64,000 nucleotides of DNA from a virus: positions 1 through 64,000 of the IMG/VR virus record IMGVR_UViG_3300003690_003155; one strand, written 5' to 3'. Both the position numbers and the translations under genes were made by a program. This document shows, in pieces, positions 1 through 8,142 of the stretch (position 1 is the first letter of the stretch; every line of letters starts with the position of its first letter). Below the pieces are notes generated by a model that searched no databases, was not told where the DNA came from, and saw only the letters and a program-made list of their open reading frames with translations.

Positions 1-2
1 AT

Positions 3-1679
3 GAAAGCTTGCTAGAAGATCCTAATTTTCCTGATTGGGCAAAAGATCTTCTTGCAAGAGGTATGGCCCACTCGGAAGCTGAGGATGAGGAACCTGGTTC
101 AGGTAAGATGAGTGATGAAGATTTTAAACGGTTTGAGACGCTAATGGATTCAAGTTATTTTGACGAGGATCCCGCTGGTGAGGTGTTCGATTATGAACAA
201 GAAGAGATGGAAGATATGTTGAAAGGTCGGACTGGAGCGCCCGATAATGTGAAATGGCTTGGTTCACTCGGTCCTACTCAAGGAGGCGATATACCAATGC
301 AAAGGAACTTGAATAAACATCAACCACCAACCGGCGATCTTCCGGGGTCAGCGCAGTGGCAATTCATGATACCTCCCGGTGGTGATGACAATGAATTAAT
401 TGGTAATGTTTTTGACTACATCATAAACCTCAAGCGTGAAGGAATTGGTTTTGATAAGTTACGCAAGATGAGTTTTGAAGGAGAGTTTTTACCTCAAGTC
501 GGAAATTATGTGAGAAAGATGGTTGTGGCTCATCAAGCTTTGGGTCACGCGCATGCACAGCAATCAGCCGCAGCAGATGCTCAAAAAGCTAAAGACGAGT
601 TACAAAAAGATCAGCTACCTAAAAGACCAGGCCAACCAGATGAATTCAGCGATGATGTAAATCCAAATGTTGAATGGTGGGCACCATCCGATTTTGAATG
701 GTGGGGGCGGCGGTTTGATGATGATGTTATTAATAGTGATAAGATTGAACAATATAAGAACATCGCTGATAAAATAATAGAGAATCCTTTTGACGACGGA
801 CTGCACCATTTTAATGGTCTAATGCTTCCCGACAAACACGACGGACTGCACCATTTTAATGGTCTAATGCTTCCCGACAAACGCGACGCGAAAATTAAAA
901 ACCTTAAACAAGAAGCACACGAATGGCTTGAGCATTATCATAGTACAAAGGATAGTAGAAAGCCCAATCAAGCACACATCAAACATCCATATGGAGTAGG
1001 TAGTCCTCAGAGTGCCTTACAAACTATGAGTTATCGACCAACGTTTAAACAGTTCTTTGCAGAGTCGCTTCAAGAAGGAATAACAGATAAAGCATTTATA
1101 CTATTGGCATATTCTGACAGAGGAATGAGTCAAATAAAGATTACATCTGTTCCGAAAGTAGATATGCCGACTGTGTTGTTAACTGGTCTTCGTGTAATGA
1201 ATGAAGATGGTGATGATGATAATCGCGAGGAAGGATTTGAAGTCATGGAACCAGAAGAGTTGTCTATACAAGAAGTAATAGCACAGTCTGGTGCGATCGA
1301 TGCCGATCTTACTCTTACGTATGATGATTTTCTTGCAATACGACAAGATCTCAATGGGATAAAAGCAGTTCTTGATGACGAAGCATTTGAGGATGAAGAT
1401 AGAGAAAATGTTACTAAGGTACTCACTAAGATAATTGACGATGGAGTAGCAGATTATTTTGAATTTCAAAAGGGTAATCATATGGAAGAAGAGCCTGATG
1501 TGATCTTCTTTCCAACAGATCCAAATAAATGGTGGGATATTAAGGCAACTGATCATGTTGACACTCTGATTAAGCAGCGCATTCGACAGAACTTTGGACA
1601 TGGATCGTCTGATCCATTAATTGATACAGATAACGAGAGTAAACATTCCACATTTAAGGAGTATTTTAATAAATATTAA
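3..1679 (+). CDS. Hypothetical virion/head-interior protein, 5' end outside window
   Basis: The reading frame is open to the left edge (codons before position 9 are GAA AGC), so the N terminus is missing. At least 558 acidic residues with no recognised domain. Two copies of a motif FKxFF/FKEYF are visible, one at about nt 1035-1080 followed by AESLQEG and one at the extreme C terminus. The first visible residues, ESLLEDP, look like the tail of a third copy. The motif resembles the T4 capsid-targeting/gp21-cleavage type (hydrophobic-x-Glu, then a small residue). A 45-nt tandem duplication lies inside. Packaging into the head is an inference from these motifs and from the neighbouring leader-bearing genes. 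Confidence 0.75.
   Translation, partial: ESLLEDPNFPDWAKDLLARGMAHSEAEDEEPGSGKMSDEDFKRFETLMDSSYFDEDPAGEVFDYEQEEMEDMLKGRTGAPDNVKWLGSLGPTQGGDIPMQRNLNKHQPPTGDLPGSAQWQFMIPPGGDDNELIGNVFDYIINLKREGIGFDKLRKMSFEGEFLPQVGNYVRKMVVAHQALGHAHAQQSAAADAQKAKDELQKDQLPKRPGQPDEFSDDVNPNVEWWAPSDFEWWGRRFDDDVINSDKIEQYKNIADKIIENPFDDGLHHFNGLMLPDKHDGLHHFNGLMLPDKRDAKIKNLKQEAHEWLEHYHSTKDSRKPNQAHIKHPYGVGSPQSALQTMSYRPTFKQFFAESLQEGITDKAFILLAYSDRGMSQIKITSVPKVDMPTVLLTGLRVMNEDGDDDNREEGFEVMEPEELSIQEVIAQSGAIDADLTLTYDDFLAIRQDLNGIKAVLDDEAFEDEDRENVTKVLTKIIDDGVADYFEFQKGNHMEEEPDVIFFPTDPNKWWDIKATDHVDTLIKQRIRQNFGHGSSDPLIDTDNESKHSTFKEYFNKY
795..884 (+). repeat. 45-bp tandem duplication inside a CDS
   Basis: Units 795-839 and 840-884 are identical except for one base near the end (ACAC versus ACGC). 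Each encodes 15 residues including HHFNGLMLPDK, and the frame is kept. The near-identity indicates a recent duplication. Confidence 0.95.
1668..1675 (+). promoter_or_regulatory. Late promoter motif AATAAATA
   Basis: AATAAATA ends 5 nt before the ATG at 1681 and overlaps the last codons of the upstream gene. It matches the T4 late consensus TATAAATA in 7 of 8 positions. No Shine-Dalgarno sequence lies between motif and ATG. Confidence 0.55.
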
Positions 1680-1680
1680 T

Positions 1681-2100
1681 ATGAGTGAACTTAACCATGC
1701 AGTGTCGCCGGCGTTTAATAATGCAATATTAGAGGTGATACCTTCTGTTGGGCTGCATCCTGGTCTTAGACCCGGTGAAGGAGCTGATGCGCTAGGGATA
1801 GCTAATAGCTATATGCAAAGACTAAACAAAGACACTAGTCGCCCTCAAGTGGTTGAACTTGATCCTTCTGCTGGTAGTGATTTAGTAGTATTGTATCCAG
1901 ACGCAGAGCATGGTGGGACGGTGGCTGTAATTGTTAAAGCTGGTACTGTAGTTTTCGCTGGTTTATCCTGGGAAAGCATTCAGCGACCTGCGCCAAAGAC
2001 ATCTTGGACTAATAAATTTAAATTTGGGAAACGTAAGCAAGAGCCTATAGATCCCGCAGCAACACCATGGACAGTTCCTCAACCCGGTACTGAAACTTAA
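1681..2100 (+). CDS. Hypothetical protein
   Basis: 139 residues starting MSELNHAVSPAFN. The frame is open further upstream to 1621, but the ATG at 1681 directly follows the stop of the upstream gene and a late promoter motif, so I place the start here. The centre is hydrophobic and beta-rich (SDLVVLYPDAEHGGTVAVIVKAGTVVF) and the C terminus is proline-rich. No family recognised. It lies in the + strand series of presumed late, head-associated genes. Confidence 0.7.
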   Translation: MSELNHAVSPAFNNAILEVIPSVGLHPGLRPGEGADALGIANSYMQRLNKDTSRPQVVELDPSAGSDLVVLYPDAEHGGTVAVIVKAGTVVFAGLSWESIQRPAPKTSWTNKFKFGKRKQEPIDPAATPWTVPQPGTET

Positions 2101-2111
2101 AGGATAATAAA

Positions 2112-2684
2112 ATGACAGAAACAAATAAAGAAGAAGCAAAACTAATTTGGGAAGCCTTACAAGAAGGGAGCCCGTATATCGATTGGAGAAAGCATTCACC
2201 GCCGCCGGGCGAAGGGCCTACGCGTCGCGGTGACACGTTGACCGGCAAAGAGCGCGAAGGCGCTCTGTTTAACCCTGATAAATGGGTAGATTGTCCAGAG
2301 TGTAAAGATGGTAAGTTACCTGACGGTTCAACATGCGAGCATTGTGGTGGATCAGGAAGACATCCTAAACCAGAAAAAGCAAACGAGGGAGAAAGTCTCG
2401 ATGATTGGAATGATTACATGAATGCTGAAGGAGAGAATACAGCAGGATATATCCAAATTGATCTTTATACTGGCAGTGTTCAGACTGTAAGCCCTGATCA
2501 AGTACAACAGGCAGTTAGAGGTTTGGATAAAGTCGGACCAGATTCTGGTGATAGCGACTGGGATGCTTGGAGAGGTGAAGAGTATATGGTTGTTGCTATA
2601 CCAAGAACAGTGCACTGGCCAAAATCGGCTCGGAGCGAACCTGTTCCAGATCATAGTGACTTAATTCAACCTACAAAATATTAA
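2112..2684 (+). CDS. Leader-bearing hypothetical protein with DnaJ-type zinc motif
   Basis: 190 residues; SD-like AGGA lies about 9 nt before the ATG. Residues 9-19 (AKLIWEALQEG) resemble the leader of the next genes (AQLMMEALQ), and LQE-G fits a gp21-like cleavage site. C61xxC64 and C75xxC78GGSG form a four-cysteine zinc site of the DnaJ CxxCxGxG style. Near the C terminus WRGEEYMVV is encoded by a 20-nt stretch identical to one at 10134-10153, suggesting a shared domain with the small protein there. Function unknown; head-interior cargo is an inference. Confidence 0.75.
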   Translation: MTETNKEEAKLIWEALQEGSPYIDWRKHSPPPGEGPTRRGDTLTGKEREGALFNPDKWVDCPECKDGKLPDGSTCEHCGGSGRHPKPEKANEGESLDDWNDYMNAEGENTAGYIQIDLYTGSVQTVSPDQVQQAVRGLDKVGPDSGDSDWDAWRGEEYMVVAIPRTVHWPKSARSEPVPDHSDLIQPTKY

Positions 2685-2685
2685 T

Positions 2686-3195
2686 ATGAAAGATAAAGAC
2701 GCACAACTAATGATGGAAGCCTTACAGAAGTCTCATGAAGATAAAGAAATTACAACTGAGGGAGTTGGAACGGCCGCCGCGATGGTGGGTTTAGGTGCTG
2801 TTGGTGGCGCTCTTGCGAGTAAATTTTATGATCGCTTAGAAAAAAAGTGGAAAAGAAAGAAAGTATCTAAACATAAAGATGACTATCACGTTGAGCAAGG
2901 ACCAGTCGCCGATGTTGGTCGAGGCCTCGATGAGATAGTTCAGAATATTAAAAACTTTTTTAATAATGGTCAGGTTGATATTCCAAACACTGGAAATTGG
3001 GTTGAACTAACTGATGATCCTGGGATTAACCTCGCCGGTGAGTTAGAAGTTATTATGATTGGTATCGTTAAAGGCGCTCATGTCGAGCCACCCTTTGAAC
3101 CTGACAAATGGAGTGACGATGACTACAGAAAATGGCGAGATGATCCTAGATGGGGTAAACCTGGCGGACCTGGATCGCCGCCGCCTGGAAATTAA
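2686..3195 (+). CDS. Leader-bearing protein with glycine-zipper hydrophobic segment
   Basis: 169 residues starting with the leader MKDKDAQLMMEALQ. Residues about 24-46 are a Gly/Ala-rich hydrophobic stretch of glycine-zipper type preceded by ITTE, a plausible protease site. A very basic stretch (KKWKRKKVSKHK) follows. A hydrophobic zipper next to a cationic patch is compatible with membrane interaction after delivery into the cell (inference). It starts 1 nt after the previous stop, and the region just upstream contains AAAATATTAAT, a weak late-promoter-like sequence. No named family recognised. Confidence 0.75.
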   Translation: MKDKDAQLMMEALQKSHEDKEITTEGVGTAAAMVGLGAVGGALASKFYDRLEKKWKRKKVSKHKDDYHVEQGPVADVGRGLDEIVQNIKNFFNNGQVDIPNTGNWVELTDDPGINLAGELEVIMIGIVKGAHVEPPFEPDKWSDDDYRKWRDDPRWGKPGGPGSPPPGN

Positions 3196-3199
3196 AGCT

Positions 3200-3565
3200 A
3201 TGAGAGATAAAGACGCACAACTAATGATGGAAGCTTTGCGAGTGAAAGAAGCTGATTACGTACCACCTCATGATGAGGATAAGCTGAAGCGTGCTAGGCA
3301 ACGCGGATATGACGATGATAGCGGACCATTAGATAGAGTTGCTAATTTAGTCATAGATAAATTAGGAGATATAACGGATTATAGTTCATCGGCAGATTAT
3401 TCAGTTAGCGATCTTATTGATGTAACGATAGAAGATGTAGAGTCTGAAATGGGTGAACGGCAACATGATCTTAATGAACCTGACGCTAATGATAAAATTA
3501 AAGATTTAATTATTCGTAATCTTTCTGATGACCGGAGCCATTTAATGCAAGGATATGAACGGTGA
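3200..3565 (+). CDS. Leader-bearing hypothetical protein
   Basis: 121 residues starting MRDKDAQLMMEALRVKEAD. The frame extends upstream to 3059, but the ATG at 3200 begins the 13-codon leader that is nearly identical at DNA level to those at 2686 and 3562, which fixes the start. VKE-A fits a hydrophobic-x-Glu cleavage site. The remainder is acidic and helical, with no recognised family. Its stop overlaps the GTG start of the next gene. Confidence 0.78.
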   Translation: MRDKDAQLMMEALRVKEADYVPPHDEDKLKRARQRGYDDDSGPLDRVANLVIDKLGDITDYSSSADYSVSDLIDVTIEDVESEMGERQHDLNEPDANDKIKDLIIRNLSDDRSHLMQGYER

Positions 3566-3954
3566 GAGATATAGACGCACAACTAATGATGGAAGCCTTA
3601 AGGGAGGCCCGTCTAAGTTTTGAGTATAAAAATGTTGAGGATGACGGCTGGCCTCCGGAGGGCAGAGATTGGTTAGCACATGGAGATCAACCACCACCCT
3701 CAATTCCTGACGGGAGACTATTACCTGATACAGATATTCTCGCAAGGGTAGCCCGAGTGATGGATACTTACAAGCGCTCAGGATCGTCTCCTGCGTTTGT
3801 GAGCGCTATAATAGACGATTTAAACAGATTAATTGATGGCACAGGTGATGCAGATATTCTTCGACACTATGAAGGTTGGGGCATGGATGATATAGTTCAA
3901 CTTGTGGCGATACTCCAAAACAAATTCCGTAACATAGAGAACGATTTAGAATAA
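3562..3954 (+). CDS. Leader-bearing hypothetical protein
   Basis: 130 residues with a GTG start overlapping the upstream stop (GTGA). It begins MRDIDAQLMMEALREARL; LRE-A is a possible cleavage site. The body contains a proline-rich patch and helical segments and resembles nothing I recognise. Only the leader is shared with the two preceding genes, so the family looks like one leader attached to unrelated bodies. Confidence 0.75.
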   Translation: MRDIDAQLMMEALREARLSFEYKNVEDDGWPPEGRDWLAHGDQPPPSIPDGRLLPDTDILARVARVMDTYKRSGSSPAFVSAIIDDLNRLIDGTGDADILRHYEGWGMDDIVQLVAILQNKFRNIENDLE

Positions 3955-5835
3955 ATGATAGATAAAGACGATAGACTGATTGCAGAGAGGTATTCCTCGC
4001 GAGGAAAACTAATCACAGAGGCTGAAGATCCTTACATCGCAGGTAAGGGTTGGCCAAAGTTCGGTCGTTTTCCTGGTGATGATCCTGGTGATGATACAGT
4101 CGCAGCTGGGCGCCCAGATAGTAATCAGTGGCCTTCTTATACTAATCGAGGTACTGAACTGCATATTGGTGCCTATACTCCTGAACGTTCGAAAGAGTTT
4201 GGTCAATACTTCTATGATGTTCTGAGAGCTAACAGTACTACTGTTAGTGATGAAGCAATTCACGCGCACGTAGATAACTGGATAGCTGATCAGCTAGCAC
4301 GCCGAAATCCACCAATAGATCCGACAAATCCACCACCTGAGTGGGCAACTACTATTGAATCTATCAAAGGGCTAGTACCCGCAGCTATGATGGATGCAAG
4401 AGAGGAAGATCCAACAACAGAGATGTATTCTGAAGCTATCCCTCCTCCAGCCCCTCACGCTGAGGCGATGATTCGGGAGGCAGAATACACACCGCCCGGT
4501 TGGCTGCCTGGTACTAATGTACCTCACCCAGATCGGCCAGCGCCGGTGCAGCGCGGGGCATGGGATGTACGTGGTAATGTGCAACCAGCTATTGGCAAGA
4601 CGATGGGAGACACAGTAGCTAAAAAAATAGATACTAACACACCAGAAGGAGCTTCTCAGTATATTGCAGCATGGATTTACGCCTCGACTGACGATGCTGC
4701 AAACACTGGTGAACCACCGCATAAGACTAGTACGGAAGGGTTGTTCGCGGCAGTAGAAGAGCTGTTTGATAGGTTTAATGCTGAACAAGTGAAGTGGATT
4801 AGAGATCAGTTAAGTAGCTTGAGATTTGCTTCAAAATTTGGAGATTCGACTCGAAATTTACTTGTAACTCGCATCGATGATATTACAAAAGAAAAATATC
4901 CACAAACATCAATGGTTGGAGATTTAAAGTCAGTTGAACTTGGAGACATCCCAAAGGATGTTGATTATTCCGGAATGGAACAAGATACGACAACGAATAA
5001 AAAATTTAAAGAGTTTTTCTTAGAGTACGAAGCTGATTTCGGTAAGGATCCTACTCCAGCTGCTGATTTTGGTAAGGCTCCTACTCCACAAGGAGCCCCT
5101 CCGCCAGTGGCCAGCGCACCTGGACCAGTAGGTAATCTGAAGAGTGCACTGATGGCTGCTAAGCCTGGCGATAGTTTTAGTATGATCGAAGTTGGTGATG
5201 CCTTATGGCCTGATGATACAATAACGAATAGACACGCGATTGAATTAAGATTGTATAGGCCTATGAAAATAGGAAGTATCTTTAAAGATATAGCGTTTAG
5301 AGCTAAGCATTTCGATTTTGATACCATGGGCGGGCGCACTGGTGCTCCACAGGGAGGTGGCGGCTGGGATGAATTTATAAAAGAGCTCGAAAGTCAAGTA
5401 GGTGGTACCTGGATGACCGATTATGGTATTGATCAAAAAAACCCAGAAGGTCTAGGTGGCCCAGGCCATAATTTTCAATTTGGTGATGATGTTCCAGGCA
5501 TCGTGAAACTAGGTTGGAATCCATTGAAATGGCCAGAGAATTATAGCAAAGAAATAGATAAAATGGGCATGACTCCTGAAATGAAATGGCTTCCACAAGT
5601 TAAAGTTTGGAAAGTTGACGATGATAATAGAACTCCAGGTACAGTCGGTATGATGGGCACATTTTCGCATGCAGATCCTATGGGGTATTGGAAGAAGAAG
5701 TCAACCACGGCAGGGGCGATTGGTTCTACTGATGCTGATCGTGCAGCAGATACTGCAGATCGACAGAAAAGTAGTGAATACATAGACGCTATAGCTAAAA
5801 AAATGGCCGCTGGTAAGAAAGAGTGGTGGACCTGA
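3955..5835 (+). CDS. Large leader-bearing hypothetical virion protein
   Basis: 626 residues starting directly after the previous stop. The N terminus MIDKDDRLIAERYSS is a diverged leader, with LITEAED as a possible cleavage site. Near residues 345-360 is KKFKEFFLEYEADF, the same FKxFF..E motif as in the first CDS, followed by two 10-residue repeats (ADFGKDPTPA, ADFGKAPTP) that look like a linker. It ends with KKEWWT. It may be two domains joined by a processing site. No enzymatic motif recognised. Confidence 0.75.
   Translation: MIDKDDRLIAERYSSRGKLITEAEDPYIAGKGWPKFGRFPGDDPGDDTVAAGRPDSNQWPSYTNRGTELHIGAYTPERSKEFGQYFYDVLRANSTTVSDEAIHAHVDNWIADQLARRNPPIDPTNPPPEWATTIESIKGLVPAAMMDAREEDPTTEMYSEAIPPPAPHAEAMIREAEYTPPGWLPGTNVPHPDRPAPVQRGAWDVRGNVQPAIGKTMGDTVAKKIDTNTPEGASQYIAAWIYASTDDAANTGEPPHKTSTEGLFAAVEELFDRFNAEQVKWIRDQLSSLRFASKFGDSTRNLLVTRIDDITKEKYPQTSMVGDLKSVELGDIPKDVDYSGMEQDTTTNKKFKEFFLEYEADFGKDPTPAADFGKAPTPQGAPPPVASAPGPVGNLKSALMAAKPGDSFSMIEVGDALWPDDTITNRHAIELRLYRPMKIGSIFKDIAFRAKHFDFDTMGGRTGAPQGGGGWDEFIKELESQVGGTWMTDYGIDQKNPEGLGGPGHNFQFGDDVPGIVKLGWNPLKWPENYSKEIDKMGMTPEMKWLPQVKVWKVDDDNRTPGTVGMMGTFSHADPMGYWKKKSTTAGAIGSTDADRAADTADRQKSSEYIDAIAKKMAAGKKEWWT
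5032..5088 (+). repeat. Two in-frame 10-residue repeats (linker)
   Basis: 5032-5061 and 5062-5088 encode ADFGKDPTPA and ADFGKAPTP. They directly follow an FKEFFLEYE motif, so they may be the linker after a processing site. Confidence 0.8.
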
Positions 5836-5837
5836 TA

Positions 5838-6215
5838 ATGTTTAACGAGACAGTAAAGAAGATCCTTGAAAGAGATTATCAACCTTCTCCAACTTGGGAT
5901 GGTCGTGGCCGGCCACAGTCACAAGATCTATCTCAGGTATATTCTGACGAATTGAATGATCGACTTGCTAAAAACTGGGCGGATCTGTTGGTTTGGACGT
6001 GGAACTCCGCCGACTTGATGATGTCCAATGCCGACGCGAAAGAGGACGTACGGGAGCAGTGGCGAATCATACAGGGTGAACTGGGTTTTGAATCATTTAG
6101 GGGTCAGCTTTTTACGTATCTTGAAAATCACAAAGATCGAGACGCAGGGGCTGCAGTTCTTCGCATTATTAGACCTGACCATGGTGGTGCTGGTAAATTA
6201 GTGGGAGCTCCATGA
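5838..6215 (+). CDS. Hypothetical protein
   Basis: 125 residues starting MFNETVKKILERDYQ. The frame is open from 5823, but the ATG at 5838 lies just after the upstream stop and gives a sensible amphipathic N terminus, possibly another diverged packaging leader. Tryptophan-rich centre (NWADLLVWTWNSADLMM). Its stop overlaps the start of the glycosyltransferase. No recognised family. Confidence 0.65.
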   Translation: MFNETVKKILERDYQPSPTWDGRGRPQSQDLSQVYSDELNDRLAKNWADLLVWTWNSADLMMSNADAKEDVREQWRIIQGELGFESFRGQLFTYLENHKDRDAGAAVLRIIRPDHGGAGKLVGAP

Positions 6216-7132
6216 TGAATATAGTTACTTCAGTTGGTCACGATCCAGTAAAATTACATCATTTTATAGTATATTATAAATCTATAGGCGTTGATGACTT
6301 TCATGTTGTTGTGTGGGGCGATTCTGAGAAGGTACCATATGATGAGATCGTCGCTGTCTTAGACAGTCATGACTTATCAGTTTATAAAGATTATAGAGAT
6401 ACACAAATAAACGATATACGCTTCTTATCTAACATTTACAACGAGGCAGTAACAACTAAACCTGATGAATGGTGGATAGTGGCTGACTTAGATGAGTTTA
6501 ATATATTTCCAGATAGTCTCGAAGACTATATAACTAAGTTAGAAACATCCGGCCAAACTCATGCTAAGGGTATAATGCTAGATAGAATAGGTGTTGGTGG
6601 TGCGTTATCTGAACTACAAATGGATGATGTTATATGGGAAAAGTTTCCTAACGTTGGATATATCAGCAAAACTATACGTCAATGTGCCGCTATAACTGTA
6701 CCTCTATTTAAAAAAGGTGATACTAACCTCGAATTAGGTATCGGACAACATCGAGTCGATGAACTATTATTACAAAGACAGTATACCGGCATTGACGTCG
6801 TACGTGCTAGTACTATTGAGAAAGATAACCTCGAGAGAGGAAATAGCTTCTGGAAAGATAATACTATAGAAACTCATCACTTTAGATGGTCGAAACTAGA
6901 CTTCGATCTATTAAAAAATACAGAGAATTGGTGGGTATTGCAACCACCACAGGTAAACATGCATCGTGAATTGCAGAGAGAGGTTGACTATTTAGAAGCA
7001 AATCTAACAATTGATATATCTAATGCATTGTTCTTAGTAGACGGTAGCCCACATACAGATAAAGCGTACGGTGGGTATGAGCATTGGCAAACAGTTATCG
7101 ATGATCCAGCAATTGCGTGGCAGGCCCCTTGA
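6212..7132 (+). CDS. Glycosyltransferase, GT2/GT92-like fold
   Basis: 306 residues. The N terminus MMNIVTSVGHDPVKLHHFIVYYKSIGVDDF is typical of the family that starts with 'NE..YL.EWI.YH...GV.HF', and WWIVADLDEF supplies a DxD motif at residues 92-94 for metal/nucleotide-sugar binding. Predicted to transfer a sugar from a nucleotide donor to an unknown acceptor. It overlaps the upstream stop and is followed 7 nt later by a cupin gene, so the two may act together. The target could be virion protein, DNA or host surface; the sequence does not say. Confidence 0.7.
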   Translation: MMNIVTSVGHDPVKLHHFIVYYKSIGVDDFHVVVWGDSEKVPYDEIVAVLDSHDLSVYKDYRDTQINDIRFLSNIYNEAVTTKPDEWWIVADLDEFNIFPDSLEDYITKLETSGQTHAKGIMLDRIGVGGALSELQMDDVIWEKFPNVGYISKTIRQCAAITVPLFKKGDTNLELGIGQHRVDELLLQRQYTGIDVVRASTIEKDNLERGNSFWKDNTIETHHFRWSKLDFDLLKNTENWWVLQPPQVNMHRELQREVDYLEANLTIDISNALFLVDGSPHTDKAYGGYEHWQTVIDDPAIAWQAP

Positions 7133-7139
7133 CGAGTGT

Positions 7140-7493
7140 ATGAATCTGCATAAACAAGGCAAGGTATGGGGCACTACACAGCCTCTCTTCAATAAGAATA
7201 ACGTCGAAATACATCGCATAGAGACTAATAAAGGTGGATACTGCAGCAAGCATAAACACCAACATAAGTATAATTGCTTCTACATAGAGAGAGGTAAGCT
7301 GAAGATAAGCGTATGGAAAAATGATTATGATCTAGTGGATACTACTATAATTTCTACCGGGGAAGCTACCACAGTTCCTCCTGGTGAATACCATGTATTC
7401 GAAGCACTGGAAGACTCTGTATGCTATGAGATATATTGGGTTGAGATATCTGATTCTGATATTGTAAGAGAAGACCACGGAGGTACTCGCTAA
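7140..7493 (+). CDS. Single-domain cupin
   Basis: 117 residues. The frame is open from 7071 inside the glycosyltransferase gene, but the ATG at 7140 follows that gene's stop by 7 nt and leaves a complete cupin. H38-x-H40-x-H42 with E50 and, later, PPGEYHVFEA (H85) form the two cupin metal-binding motifs. Such small cupins are often sugar isomerases/epimerases or metal-dependent binding proteins. Next to a glycosyltransferase, with RmlA/B/D-like genes elsewhere, a role in nucleotide-sugar conversion is plausible but unproven. Confidence 0.75.
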   Translation: MNLHKQGKVWGTTQPLFNKNNVEIHRIETNKGGYCSKHKHQHKYNCFYIERGKLKISVWKNDYDLVDTTIISTGEATTVPPGEYHVFEALEDSVCYEIYWVEISDSDIVREDHGGTR

Positions 7494-7526
7494 AAAACCT
7501 ATAGATAGATTAAAAAACATATGGTA

Positions 7527-7553
7527 TTTCCAGAGAAGTACGTTTAACATTGT
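7527..7553 (+). promoter_or_regulatory. Degenerate copy of the early promoter
   Basis: TTTCCAGAGAAG (7527-7538) is identical to the spacer of the promoter at 8628-8655. At the -10 position it has TTTAACATTG instead of TATAATATTG, and the -35 equivalent ATGGTA is poor. It lies in the 267-nt gap after the cupin gene and may be weak, regulated or decayed. Confidence 0.35.
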
Positions 7554-7644
7554 ATATATTATATCTTCTCTACATATAAAAGCAAATAGAAAATACTATA
7601 TAACTTCTTAAACATGAACGAGATAGCACAAAGTTGTACGCGAT

Positions 7645-7752
7645 ATGTTAGAATTCTATACATATATACACGTCGATCCAGGATTTACTAACGGCCGCGC
7701 AGACAATTTCCCAGAAGTCTTTTACTTGCAATCGCTGGAGGATAGGTTATAA
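7645..7752 (+). CDS. Possible 35-residue protein
   Basis: ATG at 7645, MLEFYTYIHVDPGFTNGRADN..., stop at 7752. The composition looks protein-like, and the stop falls exactly at the -10 box of the next gene's promoter, as for other early genes here. No good ribosome site and no homologue known to me. It may be chance. Confidence 0.3.
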   Translation: MLEFYTYIHVDPGFTNGRADNFPEVFYLQSLEDRL

Positions 7753-7753
7753 T
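7726..7753 (+). promoter_or_regulatory. Sigma70 promoter
   Basis: TTGCAA, 16-nt spacer, TATAAT. The -10 box ends 7 nt before the ATG at 7761, so transcription should start at or next to the start codon. No Shine-Dalgarno sequence lies between. Confidence 0.75.
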
Positions 7754-7760
7754 ATAGTCT

Positions 7761-8003
7761 ATGAACGCTAAGACATATGCACAATCCCAGTTGGATTTCG
7801 TAGGTGGTAACCGCGCTTCCTGGTTCAAGGATGGCGCTCGAGAACGTCGTGTGACGGTGGAGATGACCCGCCAGCCAAACGGCGAGTATTACATCAACTC
7901 AGCTAAGGCTAACTACAATGTAGGTGGCTCTGAAACTCAGGTTGGGGTGAACAATCGTTTACTTCGCAACGAGCTCCTCACTAGCAATATTACAACTGGC
8001 TAA
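7761..8003 (+). CDS. Small early hypothetical protein
   Basis: 80 residues starting MNAKTYAQSQLDFVGGNRASWFKDGARERRVTVEM. Beta-rich, slightly basic, no family recognised. Transcribed from its own sigma70 promoter and closed by a strong terminator at 8031-8075, so it is a monocistronic early unit. Codon use is more G+C-rich than in the late genes. Confidence 0.7.
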   Translation: MNAKTYAQSQLDFVGGNRASWFKDGARERRVTVEMTRQPNGEYYINSAKANYNVGGSETQVGVNNRLLRNELLTSNITTG

Positions 8004-8030
8004 TTATATAATAATTATATAACCGCAGGG

Positions 8031-8075
8031 GGGCGCGTACGCACCGGTAGCACGGTATATTCGCGCCCTCTTTTT
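8031..8075 (+). terminator. Rho-independent terminator
   Basis: GGGCGCG (8031-8037) pairs with CGCGCCC (8062-8068). The loop contains a further small ACCG/CGGT pairing, and TCTTTTT follows immediately. It lies 28 nt after the stop of the small early gene. Confidence 0.85.
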
Positions 8076-8115
8076 ATAATTTTCTTTACTTTACCGGGGG
8101 AAACCATGGGGGAAG

Positions 8116-8134
8116 TAAAGTGAAAGTAAAGTGA
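8116..8134 (+). repeat. 11-bp direct repeats upstream of early promoter
   Basis: TAAAGTGAAAG (8116-8126) followed by TAAAGTGAG (8127-8134), ending 8 nt before the -35 box at 8143. An opposite-strand copy (CTTTACTTTAC) lies about 25 nt upstream. The same unit occurs three times at 9639-9671 before another early promoter. Likely a regulator site with one-helical-turn phasing (inference). Confidence 0.7.
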
Positions 8135-8142
8135 GATACCAG

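Noticed and set aside
1621-1680. Upstream start for the gene beginning at 1681
   Set aside because: It would overlap the preceding gene heavily and lacks a ribosome site; the ATG at 1681 follows a late motif.
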